Positions 46,476 to 58,956 of a stretch of 64,000 nucleotides of DNA are shown in pieces. Below the pieces are notes generated by a model. It ran no database searches. It was not told the origin of the DNA and saw only the letters and a program-made list of their open reading frames with translations. The stretch spans positions 57,080,091 through 57,144,090 of the forward strand of contig NC_053044.1 in the NCBI RefSeq assembly GCF_003473485.1, in the 5' to 3' direction. The DNA is from Medicago truncatula. Its lineage: Eukaryota > Streptophyta > Magnoliopsida > Fabales > Fabaceae. Position numbers and translations under genes: made by a program. Numbering within the stretch: position 1 is the stretch's first letter; each line of letters starts with the position of its first letter.

Positions 46476-47567
46476 GAACATGTAAGAGGTAGTCGCAATA
46501 GTTCATCAATATTGAACTTTTAAAATAGTTTTTGTGCACTTTATTAGTCAAAATAGTTTCTCTGACGCTAAAATAATCCATCAATATTCACAATCACTCT
46601 TTTTATATAGGGATTGAAATGACATTAAGTAAGTATTTATAAGGACTGATACAACGATAAGTAAGTATATTGAATAACTAATATGACAATATTAACAAAG
46701 TATTTTAATGCGAGAGATTATTTTGACTGACAAAGTGCACAATTATGGACTATTTTGAAATTTCGATACAGTGAGGGACTATTTTGGCTACTTGTTACAC
46801 AATCAAAGACCAAAATGACTATTGCCCCAATTTTTTGTGTTTTATTTTGATCATTTGTCTATATTATATGCTACATTATTCAACATCGCTAAAAACGTAA
46901 CGATCAATCTATGAAGAAACTCACAACATCCAATTTAATGGCATGCATGGCAAAATACCTATAATAATATGATAAATATAAAGTGACTGGAATACCAATG
47001 TTTCTAGATCTACTACATTGACGTCTAAATCATAGGTTGAATAGTTCATATTTCAATATAAACCAAACAAATGTTGGAACAAAACAAGAAATAAAAAAAT
47101 ATCGCACAAGACAACTACTAACACATCGTCACACTCAAAAGACGAAATCCAAAAAGAAAAACTTTGACACATGTAAAAATGACTTATTTAAATTGAAATA
47201 GAGATAAAATGACAAAGATAAGCGATTTTATGTCAAAAATTGACCTAAAATCGCATCCTCGATGGAGGAAATTGAAAATAGACCTTTTTACTAATATATA
47301 AACATACAATAAATAAATAAAATTTAAAAAAATCATAAAACTTATTATCAATTACTTATGACTAACGAGTGCCCTTGGGACAATAGCTAAGAAGATTAAT
47401 ATAAAAATTTTGCATTGGAAATTGATGAAAAGTGTAACTTTATTAAAGTCAAAAAGTTATTGTTTTTAATAAAAAAAATATATATTTTGACATCCTTAAC
47501 TAGCATGACCCTAAAAAAATAAAAAATAAAACACAGTATCAGATTTAAAATTGTACAAAGTGCTTGC
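46476..47567. other. Intergenic, no gene recognised
   Basis: AT-rich, with weak inverted similarity between about 46490-46560 and 46730-46800 (AATAGTCCATCA-type words) that may be an old MITE. Confidence 0.4.
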
Positions 47568-47583
47568 AAACATCATACATAAT

Positions 47584-47674
47584 GTCCTCGTGAGCTTAAC
47601 TTAATTGGTAAGGACAATGCATTAAATATGTAAGGTCCGGGTTCAAACCCCGGCAACCACCAAAAAAAATAAAA
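47584..47674 (+). mobile_element. tRNA-headed SINE with perfect 16-bp duplication
   Basis: GTCCTCGTGAGCTTAACTTA head, box B GGGTTCAAACCCC, tail CACCAAAAAAAATAAAA. AAACATCATACATAAT is repeated exactly at 47568-47583 and 47675-47690. The youngest-looking copy of the family here. Confidence 0.92.
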
Positions 47675-47820
47675 AAACATCATACATAATAGTTAAAGTT
47701 GAAAACCCTAAATTAACCAAGTTTATGGCTTACGGTATAACAAGATTCAGGATCCTAAACTCATCATGACAAGTCAAAACTCATCCACAACCTAAATTTT
47801 CTTTTAGAAAATGGAATGAG

Positions 47821-47837
47821 TTTGATTTAAAAAAAAA
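47821..47837 (+). repeat. A-tailed micro-insertion TTTGATTTA(n)
   Basis: Between AAAATGGAATGAG (47808-47820) and AAAATGGGATGAG (47838-47850), 12 of 13. It lies next to the hAT element's left flank. Confidence 0.5.
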
Positions 47838-47862
47838 AAAATGGGATGAGCTTACAAGTGGA

Positions 47863-50800
47863 CAGGGGCGACTACACCCCCAGCTAGCCTGGGCTAATGC
47901 CCGGGCTCTGCTTCTACTTTGTTTGGTAAAAGCCCAACCCAATAGCCCAATTCCTATTTAAAAAAAGGGGCAAAATTGTGTTATTTTTTCAGGCGCGTAG
48001 TAAAAATAAGTGACTCTTCTCCTTCAGTTTAGAATAGTAACTCCATTCTCCCTCTCTTCTATGTGTCTTTGTTTCACTTTCTTCACCTTCAGTTCAGAAT
48101 AGTAGCGCCTCTCCCTCTCTCAACTCTCAGTCTCGGTCATTTTCATTCCTTCTCCTCTTTCTCCTCTTCAGTCTCCACTCTCCTCCACCAGGTTTGTTCT
48201 ATGTTTTTTTTATTTGTTCTATTTTATTGATGCTCGTTTGTTATTTGTTACAGGATGAATCAATGAGTTGATTATTCAAATTTCAAACCACAATTTAGAA
48301 TTGTTGATTATCCTCAATTTTGATTTCCCAAACCCTAATTTAGAATTGTGCATTTTGTGTGATTGAGTGGAGAGTTTATGAAAGAATACTTAGTTACTTA
48401 CGGTTGTGAACTTGTGATCAATTGATTATTTGATTATAAGGTTCAAGGTTGTGATTATCACAACTTCAATTTATAATGTGTGCATTTTGTGTTAATTGTT
48501 AAATACTTTCATTTTGTGTGGTACATACTATACGATTGTGATTTTTGTTGATAGAATTGGTATCTAAATTCACAAGTACTTGATTCTCTGACCTTTATTT
48601 TTGTTAACATTCATTTTCTTCTTGTTTTGCTTTGTTTTTTATCAGACCAGTAAAAAATTATATGAAATAATGAGAATTAAAATTGTGAATTGTGATGTTT
48701 TCAAACTCTTATATGTGATATATTATCTTCTGTATAAACTTTCAGAGATGAGAAAATTTTTGGTTGATAGAACAAGTAATGTGAATGTTGTGCAACCGGA
48801 AGCCGAAGTAGAAGAACCACCACCTAATGTGGCCAATGAGTTTAATCCAAATGAGATTGTACGTGATCCAGGTCGTAGGAAACAAATTCATACATATGCT
48901 TCGGATATTCAAGACCAAGTGAGGAGGGCATAGATCTTGAAGGGTCCAATGCAACCAAATTTGTCAAGTTTTCCTCGTACTCTATTTGGGAGTCAAAGAA
49001 GAGCATTTTGTAGCTCATGGTATAAGAAGTATACATGGATTGAATACAGTGAGTTCAAGGATGCAGCTTATTGTTTCTATTGCTTTCTATTTAAGCAACC
49101 CGGGAGGGCCGAGTACTTTGGTTTCGATGTCTTCACCAAAGACGGATTTAAAGATTGGAAGCATGCATCTAAAGGCTTGAAAGATCATATTGGTAGTCAT
49201 AATAGTATGCACAACTCCTGTATCAAGCATTATGATGATTATAATAATCAAAGACAAAGCATAGAAAGTAAGTTAGCTAAAGCAACTAAGGAATCCGAAG
49301 AATTGTATAAGATCTGTTTGACTTGTTCTCTAGATTATACTATATATCTCATAGCACAAGGCATTGCTTTCCGTGGCCATGATGAAAAAACTACTTCTCT
49401 AAACAAGGGTAATTTTAGAGAGATGGTAGATTGGGTAAAATCTAATAATGAACAAGTGAGATATGCTTTTGACCGTGGTGGAAAAAATTGCATAATGACT
49501 TCCAATGACATTCAAAAGGAACTTTGCAGAGTGTTGTGCATATGAAGTTATGAATGTGATTATGGAAGAGCTTGGTGATAAACAATTCTATGTGCTTATT
49601 GATGAGTCACGTGATATATCCGTTAAAGAGCAAATGGCGGTGATGTTGAGGTTGGTAGTTATATTTTCTAATTTATATTATCCGTCAAAGAGCATTTGTG
49701 ATTTTCTTAGGCATATTTATTCTATGTTGCTTTCCCGCATCCTTATTCAATCATAAAACCATGTTGAACCTTATTCACGTTAATAATGCCTCATTCACTG
49801 TTTCATTATGCTACAATTAAACTGATTTGGCATATTATGTTTCTAGGTTTGTGAACAACAAAGGGGAAGTTGTGGAACGATTTATTGCTCTACATCATGT
49901 CAAAGATACTACTTTTAAGGCACTAAAGAATGCTCTTTATTGTATTCTTGAACGTTACAAGTTATCTATTTCAAGGATACGAGGGCAAGGATATGATGGA
50001 GCTTCAAATATGATAGGTGAATTTAATGGTTTGCAAAGAAAGATTCTAGATGAAAATCCTTATGCTTTCTATGTCCATTGTTATGCTCACCGCTTGCAAT
50101 TGGTGATTGTGTCTGTTGCTAGTAGTTGCTCATCTATTAATGATTTCTTTGAGTACATCTCCGTGATTGTAACAACATCAAGTGCATCTTGCAAGAGAAG
50201 GGATGCTTTGATGGAGACACAACACAAAGATATTTTGAAAAAACTTGAGAGTGGTGAGATATCTACAGGAAGGGGCTTGAACCAATCATCTACTCTTGCT
50301 AGAGCCGGGAATACTAGATGGGGTTCACATCATACTACATTGCTTCGTTTGGATCAGATGCGGTCCTCCGTGTTAGTGGTGCTTAGTATGGTTCATGAAG
50401 ATGGACGTGGACCATCTCAAGCGGCGGGTTTGATAGAAAAGATGGAGAGCTTTAAATTTGCTTTCATTTTGAAGTTAATGTTAAAGTTGTTTAGTATCAC
50501 AAACGAGCTTTCAAAAATCTTGCAAAGAAAATATCTTAATATTGTTAGTGCCATGGAATTAATTAATGTCGTCAAAGCTCGGTTGGCCACATTGAGAGAT
50601 AATGGTTGGGACAATTTATTTGTTGATGTACAAGAATTTTGTGTTGCTAAAGGTATTCCGGTGTCAAATATGGATGAAGAAATACCGGTTCGGGGTCGTT
50701 CAAGACTAGAAGGGAGGGCCGTCACTAATCTTCACCATTACCGTGCCGAGATTTTTTATGTTGCTATTGACAAAATATGTGTGGAGATGGATCATCGCTT

Positions 50801-51480
50801 TAGTGAAGGAAGTAACATTGTACTTGATTGCTTCTCATGTCTTGATCCCAAGAACTATTTCTCTAAGTTTGATGTTGATAAGCTTGCTCATCTTGCTGAT
50901 ATTTATCATGCAGACTTTTCTGATGATGATCGTGGAACAATAAGGAAGCAACTTGACACTTACGTACTTCAAATGAAAAGGCATGCTTCCTTTTCTTCTT
51001 GTGAAGATGTTCAAAGTTTGGCTATGAAGATGGTTCAAACTGAGAAACATTTGGTATTTCCATTGGTCTACAAACTCATTGAGTTGGCTTTGATATTGCC
51101 GGTGTCGACAGCTTCCGTTGAAAGAGCTTTTTCAGCAATGAAGATTATCAAGACTAAATTGCGCAACAAGATCAACAATGGATGGTTGAATGACTTGATG
51201 ATCTGTTACACCGAGCGGGAGATATTCAAGTCACTTGATGATGTTGATATTATTCGAACATTCACTCGAAAGAGGTCACGGAAAGGGCATTTACCTCCTA
51301 ATTTTATTTAGCACGCTATTGACAGGTTATATTTTATCTTTCTTATTTTAAGTTGTACTTTTGTTGAAAAAATGACGAACTTCTTTTATTTCGATTTATG
51401 ACTATTTGTATATATTATATCACATGAAGTTGCGATAAATTTTTTGCCCAGGCTCTATGAAATTCCTGGTTTCGCCACTG
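47863..51480 (+). mobile_element. Near-complete hAT transposon
   Basis: 3618 bp from CAGGGGCGACTAC to GGTTTCGCCACTG, with imperfect inverted ends (CAGGGGCGA / CAGTGGCGA). The octamer CAAGTGGA flanks it exactly at 47855-47862 and 51481-51488. It carries one transposase gene. A short derivative is at 22777-23107. The exact duplication and near-open reading frame suggest fairly recent insertion. Confidence 0.95.
48748..51311 (+). pseudogene. hAT transposase (TTF zinc finger, DUF4371, hAT dimerisation), two lesions
   Basis: Starts at ATG 48748, just after an acceptor-like CTTTCAG. The TTF-type zinc finger lies around 48990-49110 (FCSSWYKKYTWIEY, DAAYCFYCFLF). The DUF4371 part has FRGHDEKTTSLNKGNF, then VLIDESRDISVKEQMAV and ISRIRGQGYDGASNM. 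The C-terminal hAT dimerisation block reads LPVSTASVERAFSAMKIIKT. Intron 49651-49846 (GT/AG) keeps frame across into the long last exon. Two breaks are visible: a TAG at 48931-48933 and a one-base frame change between about 49516 and 49545. The family cuts and pastes DNA with 8-bp duplications. The protein is probably not made as it stands. Confidence 0.9.
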
Positions 51481-51488
51481 CAAGTGGA

Positions 51489-52627
51489 TTGACTTTTTTG
51501 GTTAAATAGTTTATGTGGGTTGGTTTGGATCTGAATGAAGTCGTTACTCGTATTTGTTGACTGATTTTTCAATTTTGCAAACCATTGATACTCATTTATC
51601 CAACTCAAATTGTTGAATGAGGTCGTTTCAAACCGGTTTGGTAGGGTCTTCCAATTTTACCCAACCTATGTATTCATACAATTTTTAATTTGAGAAAAAT
51701 CATAAGTAGTTAAGTTTTTTTTTTTATTTAAAGATTATTTTATTAATAAAAGTCTACAAATAAATTAAAATTCAAAACCGCAAAAATATAAGATAAAGTA
51801 TCTTCAATTCATATATAATAATAAGCATCTTAGTTAGAATCACACTTAACATGTAAAATATGTAAACTATAAAGTAAACATTAAAATAAATATAATGCCT
51901 AATAATAGAACCAACATAAGTAAAAGATTGTTCTGTCAAAAAACAAAATAAGTAAAAGATTGTTGATGAGCTTTTAACGCCATAACAACATTTGAAAAAA
52001 TTAATTATGCTATAAGTTCCCTAAAAAAAAAAAATCATTCAAATTTCAAATCATTCAGCCTAACTAAAGCTTTTGTTACCTCTTAATATGATAATGAAAT
52101 AATTTGCCAACAACCAGCAGCAACTATGGCACCACGATACGGATACTCCACTTACCCCTTTATATCAAACATATTGCATCAATATTAAGCTTATATCAAC
52201 TGTTAAAGGGTGGTGTCCTGTGAACATCAAATATATGTAAATTTGGACTTTCACTTAGCGTCTTTAACAACACACTACACTAACACTCTTAAAATTAGCA
52301 ATAAATCTCTTTGTCGATTGAACAATGATAACCACATCAACATCAATCACATCCAAATATTTTTTATTTATAACAAACTATATTTTATAACATAAGGCTA
52401 GCACATGGACTATAATATTCTCATTTCTATTAATAGTATTTCTTTCTAATCACTTTCAAAATGGTATGTAAATGGAATCATGCAAATAAAAAACCACTCC
52501 TAAAGTGTAAGAAAGTCACATGTTTTGAGAGAATAAAAGTTGAAACCGGAGAATCCATTGAATTTTGAAAGAAAAAATATATATTAATTGAAAAAGGATT
52601 CTAACATTAAATATTATGATGTACTTA
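51489..52627. other. Intergenic, no gene recognised
   Basis: AT-rich with one micro-insertion (51933). No coding frame supported. Confidence 0.5.
51933..51947 (+). repeat. A-tailed micro-insertion CTGTCAAAAAACAAA
   Basis: Fifteen bases between 17-bp perfect repeats ATAAGTAAAAGATTGTT (51916-51932 and 51948-51964). Confidence 0.8.
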
Positions 52628-52767
52628 CTCCGATCATTATTATAAGTAAAATTTCACTTTTTAAATACTTTAAATAATTAATGTATTTGATCTTTCATAT
52701 AGACTAGATACGTTAATTATTCAATATATATAAAAATTAAATTTTACTTATGATAGTGACGAGAAGG
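52628..52767. mobile_element. Stowaway-like MITE, diverged
   Basis: CTCCGATCATTATTATAAGT and ACTTATGATAGTGACGAGAAGG are imperfect inverted ends, bordered by TA. Confidence 0.65.
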
Positions 52768-53016
52768 TATATGAGATTAGAGACAAATATAACATCATTG
52801 TTAGAAGGTTTAGGAGATCAAATATTATGATGATCAAAGACAGTTATCCTCTCAAATGTGAATTGGACCATCATTCCCTATTCTCCTCTAAATACCGACT
52901 TTCTCAATAACACTCAACTGAGTTCGTAAAATGATTATTTCTTATTAACATCTTTCTTATATAATTTGGTACATTCAATTCAACATCATTTTATGTCAAA
53001 CTAGTAGTAATTTTTA

Positions 53017-53327
53017 GGTAAAATTACAGTTTTAGTCCCTTAACTTAATTTTAGGTAACAGTTTGATCCTTTATCTTTTTTTCATTTTAATTTGGTCATT
53101 TTTGTCCATTTGCATGTACATTTTTAAGCTTAAAATTCATTATTTTATTTTCTTATGATCTTTTAGTCTTCAAATTTATGATCTTCGTCTATGTTTGCAG
53201 AAAAATATTAGATTTAAAGTTTGAAAATGTATATGAAAATGGACAAAAAGACCAAATTAAAATGAAAAAATAAAGGATCAAACTGCTACCTGAAATTAAG
53301 TTAAGTGACTAAAAATGTAATTTTGTC
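53017..53327. mobile_element. MITE, GGTAAAATTAC-ended
   Basis: Arms TTTTAGTCCCTTAACTTAAT and reverse pair across the element. Flanks TAATTTTTA (53008-53016) and TAATTCTTA (53328-53336) match at 8 of 9. Confidence 0.7.
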
Positions 53328-53633
53328 TAATTCTTACTACGAAATAGTGGTCTCCATTATAATAAACACATTGTGGCTAGGAGCATTAGGTGAGAGGTGG
53401 TCCACTTAGACACCAACTAATGGCTCGTAATCATGGATAATAGTGGATTCCTCTGGCATCGAATTCTTCAAATCAGGTGATCAAGAAGTCATGCAAGTCC
53501 CTAGCCACTTTCATGCTCTAGGTAGTAGTAGTAATCTTACTCCTCTCAAATTGCTTTAATATTCAACTACTAGTCAGCAAATTAGCCAAATAATCCGCTT
53601 ATTTAATTGCTTAATGGCTACTACTTTATTATA

Positions 53634-53648
53634 TTTTTTTTTAAGGAA
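53634..53648 (-). repeat. A-tailed micro-insertion TTCCTTAAAAAAAAA
   Basis: Fifteen bases between 16-bp perfect repeats CTACTACTTTATTATA (53618-53633 and 53649-53664). Confidence 0.8.
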
Positions 53649-54786
53649 CTACTACTTTATTATAGTATATCTATTTCTAATTTTCTATTATTGCTTTACC
53701 GTGTTATTTAAAAGTGAAAACTTGCGATGCAGCAAAGCAATAGAAACGAAAACGATAAGAGGTAAGCGTCTTTTTTAGGTGAAGTTTAATGGAAACTTGG
53801 TTTCCATTATGGAAAAGTTTCAATTTCCAGGACACCTGTCAGTGGGTTATCTCTTTGATAAAAATAAATAAAAAATTGAAAATTGTTATTTAATGTTGTT
53901 TGTTTTTTCTAATGCATCTTTTCCTATTTACTATTGCTTCACATCACTTCGATTATTTCGAGAAGACCACCTCATTAATTTCCTTCCCTTCGACCTTCTC
54001 TCCACCAACTTATTATTTTTTTCTTTGACAAGAACAAAACTCCTTCTCTCCAACAGCTAAAAATGAAACTCAACATATCCATGGAAAAATAATTCCAATA
54101 GTTTTTCAAACAAAAAAACCTAAATCCAATCCAAGAGTCTCAATTTACAGCTCACACATATCAATAATGCATTTGGATCTACAGCTCAATAATATCCAAT
54201 CCAAGAGTTTTAATAAATCTGATTCATATCAATAAACTACTTCTCTCAGTTTTCAATTTATTTATTCTATATAACTTTCTTTTTATTTTTGTAGCTCTGA
54301 TGAAAAATGAAAATGAATTATTTTTGCAGATCTGAATAAAAATAAAAATGAAGGAGGAAGAATGAGGAAAACACCCAAAATCTCCATGAAAACACTCAAG
54401 AATGAATAGAATTAGAAATTTTGGGGGGAAAAAAAATCTGAATTAAAGGGAAGAACCGAGAGGTGAACATGAAGAAAGAAGAACTGAGATGAATTTTTGG
54501 AAGAGAACTTGAAAACCATCGAATAATTGACATGCAGGAGTCTTCTTATTTTAATTACCTTTTATGTTTGTATTAATTACTAGTAATTAAAAGAGAAGTT
54601 CTAGAGTATTCTTGTTTTGATTTTAAAATAATTTTAAAAGTGATTTTAAAAGTAATGAAAAGTGATTTTAATTGATTTTAAAAATGATTTTAATGCATTT
54701 TATTAATAGTCAACAAATTTATTTTATGCCACACAAATGGTTCACATAAATTGATTTAATGCCACACAAAATAGTCTAAATAAATT

Positions 54787-54798
54787 CCCTCAAAAAAG
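54787..54798 (+). repeat. A-tailed micro-insertion CCCTCAAAAAAG
   Basis: Twelve bases between AAATAGTCTAAATAAATT (54769-54786) and AAATAGTCCAAATAAATT (54799-54816), 17 of 18. Confidence 0.75.
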
Positions 54799-54824
54799 AA
54801 ATAGTCCAAATAAATTTATTTTAT

Positions 54825-54836
54825 ATTTCTGAGGAA
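54825..54836 (-). repeat. A-tailed micro-insertion TTCCTCAGAAAT
   Basis: Twelve bases between 17-bp perfect repeats AAATAAATTTATTTTAT (54808-54824 and 54837-54853). It overlaps the right repeat of the previous micro-insertion, so two events hit the same spot. Confidence 0.65.
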
Positions 54837-55252
54837 AAATAAATTTATTTTATTGACATTAGTTATCATTTTTATCTAATATTAACAACTGATTAATTGC
54901 ATATCTCTTTCCTAATTCAAATTAACATGGAATGATTAAAATGAGATGAAAAATGTCCAGCCGTATATTTGACTTAGAAACAACGAGCCCAAATTTTTTC
55001 CAAAGGCTCGTGATTTAATAAAAAAAAAACAAATATATCACACAAATGAAAAATGTTATTTAATCATATAGTAGGGTCCACGTTTTTGTCTCATAGTGCT
55101 CAACAAAAAATAACAGCAAGTATTAGGTCATTGATCCTAGCCATCCAAATAAAATACTATTATAATTATGGTTGTGGTTAAACTTTCCCATAGTGGGAAA
55201 GAATTTCCCTTTCCCATGCTAAACTCCACCTCCTTTTTACCCTTTTGTTTAT

Positions 55253-56379
55253 GGTGGCATTTAGGGTGGGTGAGGGAAAGAATTTCCCACCATGGGAAAG
55301 ATACTTTTTAACGGTTGGATCAAAGAAAGACCATAGTATTATCATAGTCTCTCAACATTATATTATTTTTACATTATCTTCCATCATCCTTCTCTCTCAC
55401 CTCCATATCTCTACTCCCTCACCCATCACCACCACCACCAACAACAACAACAACCTCTCAAAATCAACCTATTGACCTCCAAAACAAATCCAAGCAAAAG
55501 AAGCAAAATAACCACCTCACTATTCCCCCATTTTCTTAGCCTTTTCCCATAAACAATGGACTGTAACCTTAGCTTCTTTCCCACATGTTGATCTCGTTAC
55601 ACTTATAATCTCACAAACAAATTCCTTAAACATATTCATTGATAGAATTATCAACATTTTCTAACAAAAACCCTACAACGTCAATTTCAACATAATGAAC
55701 ATGAATCCTAAAATCAAGGAATGGCCGAAGAAACAACAAAAACACCACAATAATTAAAACTTTATCTCGCTATTTTCTGTTAGAAGTTTCATGAAAGTCT
55801 ATGAATAGAAAATTAAAATTAAAATGGAAAAGGGAATAATTATCAACGGTGGAAAAGGAAAACAATTAAGGATTTTGGGTTTTTTATTTTCTTTTTCCTT
55901 ATCTGTTTAATCATATCACTTTGAATGCATCATTCAATCTGTTTTTTGTTTTTTATTTTTATAATGATATGGTCATTTAGATATATATTTTTTAATTATT
56001 TATCACCATGAAGGAGAAACCCATAAGTTGTTAATGGAAGGTTGAGTGGGTGGCATGGAGGAGAGAGAATAGTAGTAGAAGATAGTATTAAAAAAGAGAA
56101 AGAGAAATGATATTTGTACAACATTTTTTGGTAACTTTCTCTCTCATACTCACATTATTTTTATTTTTTTTTCTCTCTCCATTGTTTTGACTAATGAGAA
56201 GAGAGAAAAAGGAGGTTGTCATAAAAGTTGTTATCAAATAGTTGTTCAAATATCATTCCTCGTTAAAAAATATAGTGCTGAAAGACCATGATAAAGATGT
56301 GTTCCTTAATTGATCTAACGGTTTAAATAAAGTTACCCATGATAAAAAAATATTTCCTATTCTCACCATAAATGCCACC
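55253..56379. mobile_element. Mutator-like element, GGTGGCATTTA ends
   Basis: Inverted ends of about 100 bp (GGTGGCATTTAGGGTGG / CACCATAAATGCCACC, also CCGTTRGATCAA further in). Perfect 9-bp flanks TTTGTTTAT at 55244-55252 and 56380-56388. The 0.9-kb interior is pyrimidine-rich and could be captured host DNA; it has no transposase. A smaller MITE is nested at 56096-56262. Confidence 0.85.
56096..56262. mobile_element. MITE, GAGAAATGATATTTG family, nested
   Basis: Left GAGAAATGATATTTGTACAA, right GTTGTTCAAATATCATTCCTC. Flanks ATTAAAAAA and GTTAAAAAA match at 8 of 9. It sits inside the 55253 element. Confidence 0.7.
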
Positions 56380-56480
56380 TTTGTTTATACCTTGGACATT
56401 TCCTTTATACTAGACTAGATGGTGATATACTAGGAATGAGAATGACTTGAGTGTGGCACCAGACTTTAAAATGCCACTCC

Positions 56481-56513
<33 letters not shown>

Positions 56514-56751
56514 CTTTTCAATAAAGGGACATAAGAAAAGAATAAAAGTCGACGCTTACGCTGCATAGAGGGTAGGGAGCAAAGAGCATGTACCTTTTTG
56601 AAAGGGTTTAGGGCAAAAAAGTTGTTCCTTTTGCATCTTCTCGAGTCAATTTTTTTTCGAAAACAGTTTTTTTTTTGTTTGCACCCTTCTTTTTTCATCC
56701 ACTCAAGAGAATTTTTACACTTTGACCAGTCATTATAAGTCTAGTTAACTA

Positions 56752-57008
56752 CTCCCTCTGTTTTAAAATGAGTGTCATTTTAACAAAAAAAAATGTTTTA
56801 AAATGAATGTTACTTTACATTTCCAATACAACTTTAATTTTTTTCTTCCAACTTTTCTCTCACACAGTTTTCAATGCAACTTTAATTGTCTTTTTCTTAT
56901 AAAGTAAGAGCAGTTTAGTAAAAGCGTTATATCCAATGATTATTTCATTTCATTTCTTAATTTATGTGTCAAAGTCTAAAGCGACACTCATTTTGAAAAC
57001 GGATGGAG
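56752..57008. mobile_element. Stowaway-like MITE
   Basis: CTCCCTCTGTTTTAAAATGA and CATTTTGAAAACGGATGGAG are inverted ends, bordered by TA (56750-56751, 57009-57010). Confidence 0.75.
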
Positions 57009-57059
57009 TAGTACTAACTCTTGGTCAAAAGAAAAGTTAACTTTTGTATCTAAAAAATA

Positions 57060-57508
57060 GGCTAAATTACTTTTTTGTCCTCTAACTATTTAATTGGTAT
57101 CAGATTGGTCCTCTAACTAAAAATTGATTTATTTCGGTCCTCTAAGTTTCTCACCGTTACTATATTTGGTCCTTTCTGTTAGTTTTATTCAAATAAACGT
57201 TAGGGTTTGTGTTACGTGGGCCTCTAACTTTATTTATTAGTATCATTTTGGTCCTATGTCTTGTTAAGGTATTATGATTAAATAGTGACTGATATTATTG
57301 GTAACTGTTATGGTTCATATGTATGTGTGAAACAGGAGGTCAGGTACCCACATAACACAAACCCTAACGTTAATTTGAATAAAACTAACATAAATGACTA
57401 AATGTAGTAATGATGATAAACTTAAAGGACCGAAATAAATCAATTTTTAGTTAGAAGACCAATCTGATACCAATTAAATAGTTAGATGACCAAAAAGGTA
57501 ATTAAGCC
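57060..57508. mobile_element. MITE, GGCTAAATTAC-ended, Mutator-like
   Basis: Long inverted arms (GGCTAAATTACTTTTTTGTC / GTAATTAAGCC). Perfect 9-bp flanks TAAAAAATA at 57051-57059 and 57509-57517. Relative of the element at 19149. Confidence 0.9.
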
Positions 57509-57978
57509 TAAAAAATAAATAAAATACTGGGAGGGAAAAAAGTTAGTATAAATTTATTAGCATGTGAATTAATTTGTAGCTTCTAATGAAACTACTCCAT
57601 CCGTTCATATATCTAAGCCTCCATTTAACTTTATTTTTGTCCTTAAATGTAAATCCCCTTTCAATTTACTAGATGCATTTATTAATTTTTTCTAAACATA
57701 TTCCCAATTAATACTACTAACTTATCTTGAAATATGAAACCATCTAAGATGGGGAGTCCATCTCCTATTAAGCACCATCGTAAATAAGCACCCCCTTTGT
57801 GACATCGATAAATATGATGCTTATAAAGGTGGGTGTTTTTATAGGCACCCTCTCTCTCCTATTACTCATAGGTCCCACGTGTACAATTAATTCTATTTAT
57901 ATATATATTTTTAATTACTGTATTATTTTGATATTAAAAAATAATTATATAATAGTCGTAAATAATAGTTGAATTTGA

Positions 57979-57989
57979 TTCCTAAAAAA
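57979..57989 (+). repeat. A-tailed micro-insertion TTCCTAAAAAA
   Basis: Eleven bases between AATAGTTGAATTTGA (57964-57978) and AATAGTTAAATTTGA (57990-58004), 14 of 15. Confidence 0.7.
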
Positions 57990-58660
57990 AATAGTTAAAT
58001 TTGAATTTGCCTGTAGCATAGCCGTTGAAAATTAATAAAAATTGTTTTTTTAAGTTTTAACTTTTTCTTGAATTATTAATAAAAATAAAATAAAAATGAT
58101 CGTTTTTTAATTATTTATAATAAATTATTTTAATATTTTAAAATTATATAATTATGAATGAGTATAAAAATTATTGTTAAAATGTAATGATATAGAGTTA
58201 TTGCTGAGACCCAATTAATAATTATTTTGATGTGTTGGGTTGGAGAGATTGAATGTTTATTACGTATTAATTATAAAACGAATGATATGTACAGTTGGGA
58301 TCCATTTAAGCACCTAGATGGGATGTTGCATTGTGGATGATCTTAACACACAAAACAGACACATTAATTACATTGACAATATTTCTTAAGAAATGTAAAA
58401 AAGATAATGGATGCCTACGGTAAAGGAGGGAGCGAGTACTTTACAATTACAATGAAACTATTTTACATAATCAGAGGAATTTCATACTGTAGTACTGTAC
58501 CAGTAACTCAAAACAAGTAACGGTTGATTACTTCAATAATGTCTTTTTTAATCCTTTCTTACCTTTTGTTCTATAGAGTATATAGTGTTATTTTGTACGG
58601 TTTCACTACTCACACCATTTGTTGAACAGTGAATTTTGCATCAAAACTCACAAGCAATGG

Positions 58661-58804
58661 CATCTCCGTCTCAAAATATAAGCAAATTTTATTTTTTAGG
58701 TTCTTTCAATTAATGGTGTATGTGGTTCATAATATGGACCACATACATCATTAATTGAATGAACCTAAAAAGTAAAATTTGCTTATATTTTGAAACGGAT
58801 GGAG
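58661..58804. mobile_element. Stowaway-like MITE
   Basis: CTCCGTCTCAAAATATAAGC and GCTTATATTTTGAAACGGAT are inverted. The right end is GGAG followed by TA. Confidence 0.7.
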
Positions 58805-58813
58805 TATATTTAT

Positions 58814-58956
58814 GAGAAATGATATTTAAACATCCATTTTGTGACAACTTTTGACAACTTTCTCTCTCATACTCATATGATATTTTACTTTATCTCTCTA
58901 TTGCTTTGGTTGTCAAATAAGTTGTCACTAAAAAAGTTGTTCAAATAACACATCTC
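58814..58956. mobile_element. MITE, GAGAAATGATATTTG family
   Basis: Ends GAGAAATGATATTTAAAC and AAATAACACATCTC. Perfect 9-bp flanks TATATTTAT at 58805-58813 and 58957-58965. The left flank starts at the TA of the neighbouring Stowaway-like element. Confidence 0.85.

Larger units (their letters stand above)
53337..55243. other. Intergenic, no gene recognised
   Basis: AT-rich. It carries three micro-insertions (53634, 54787, 54825). No coding frame supported. Confidence 0.45.
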
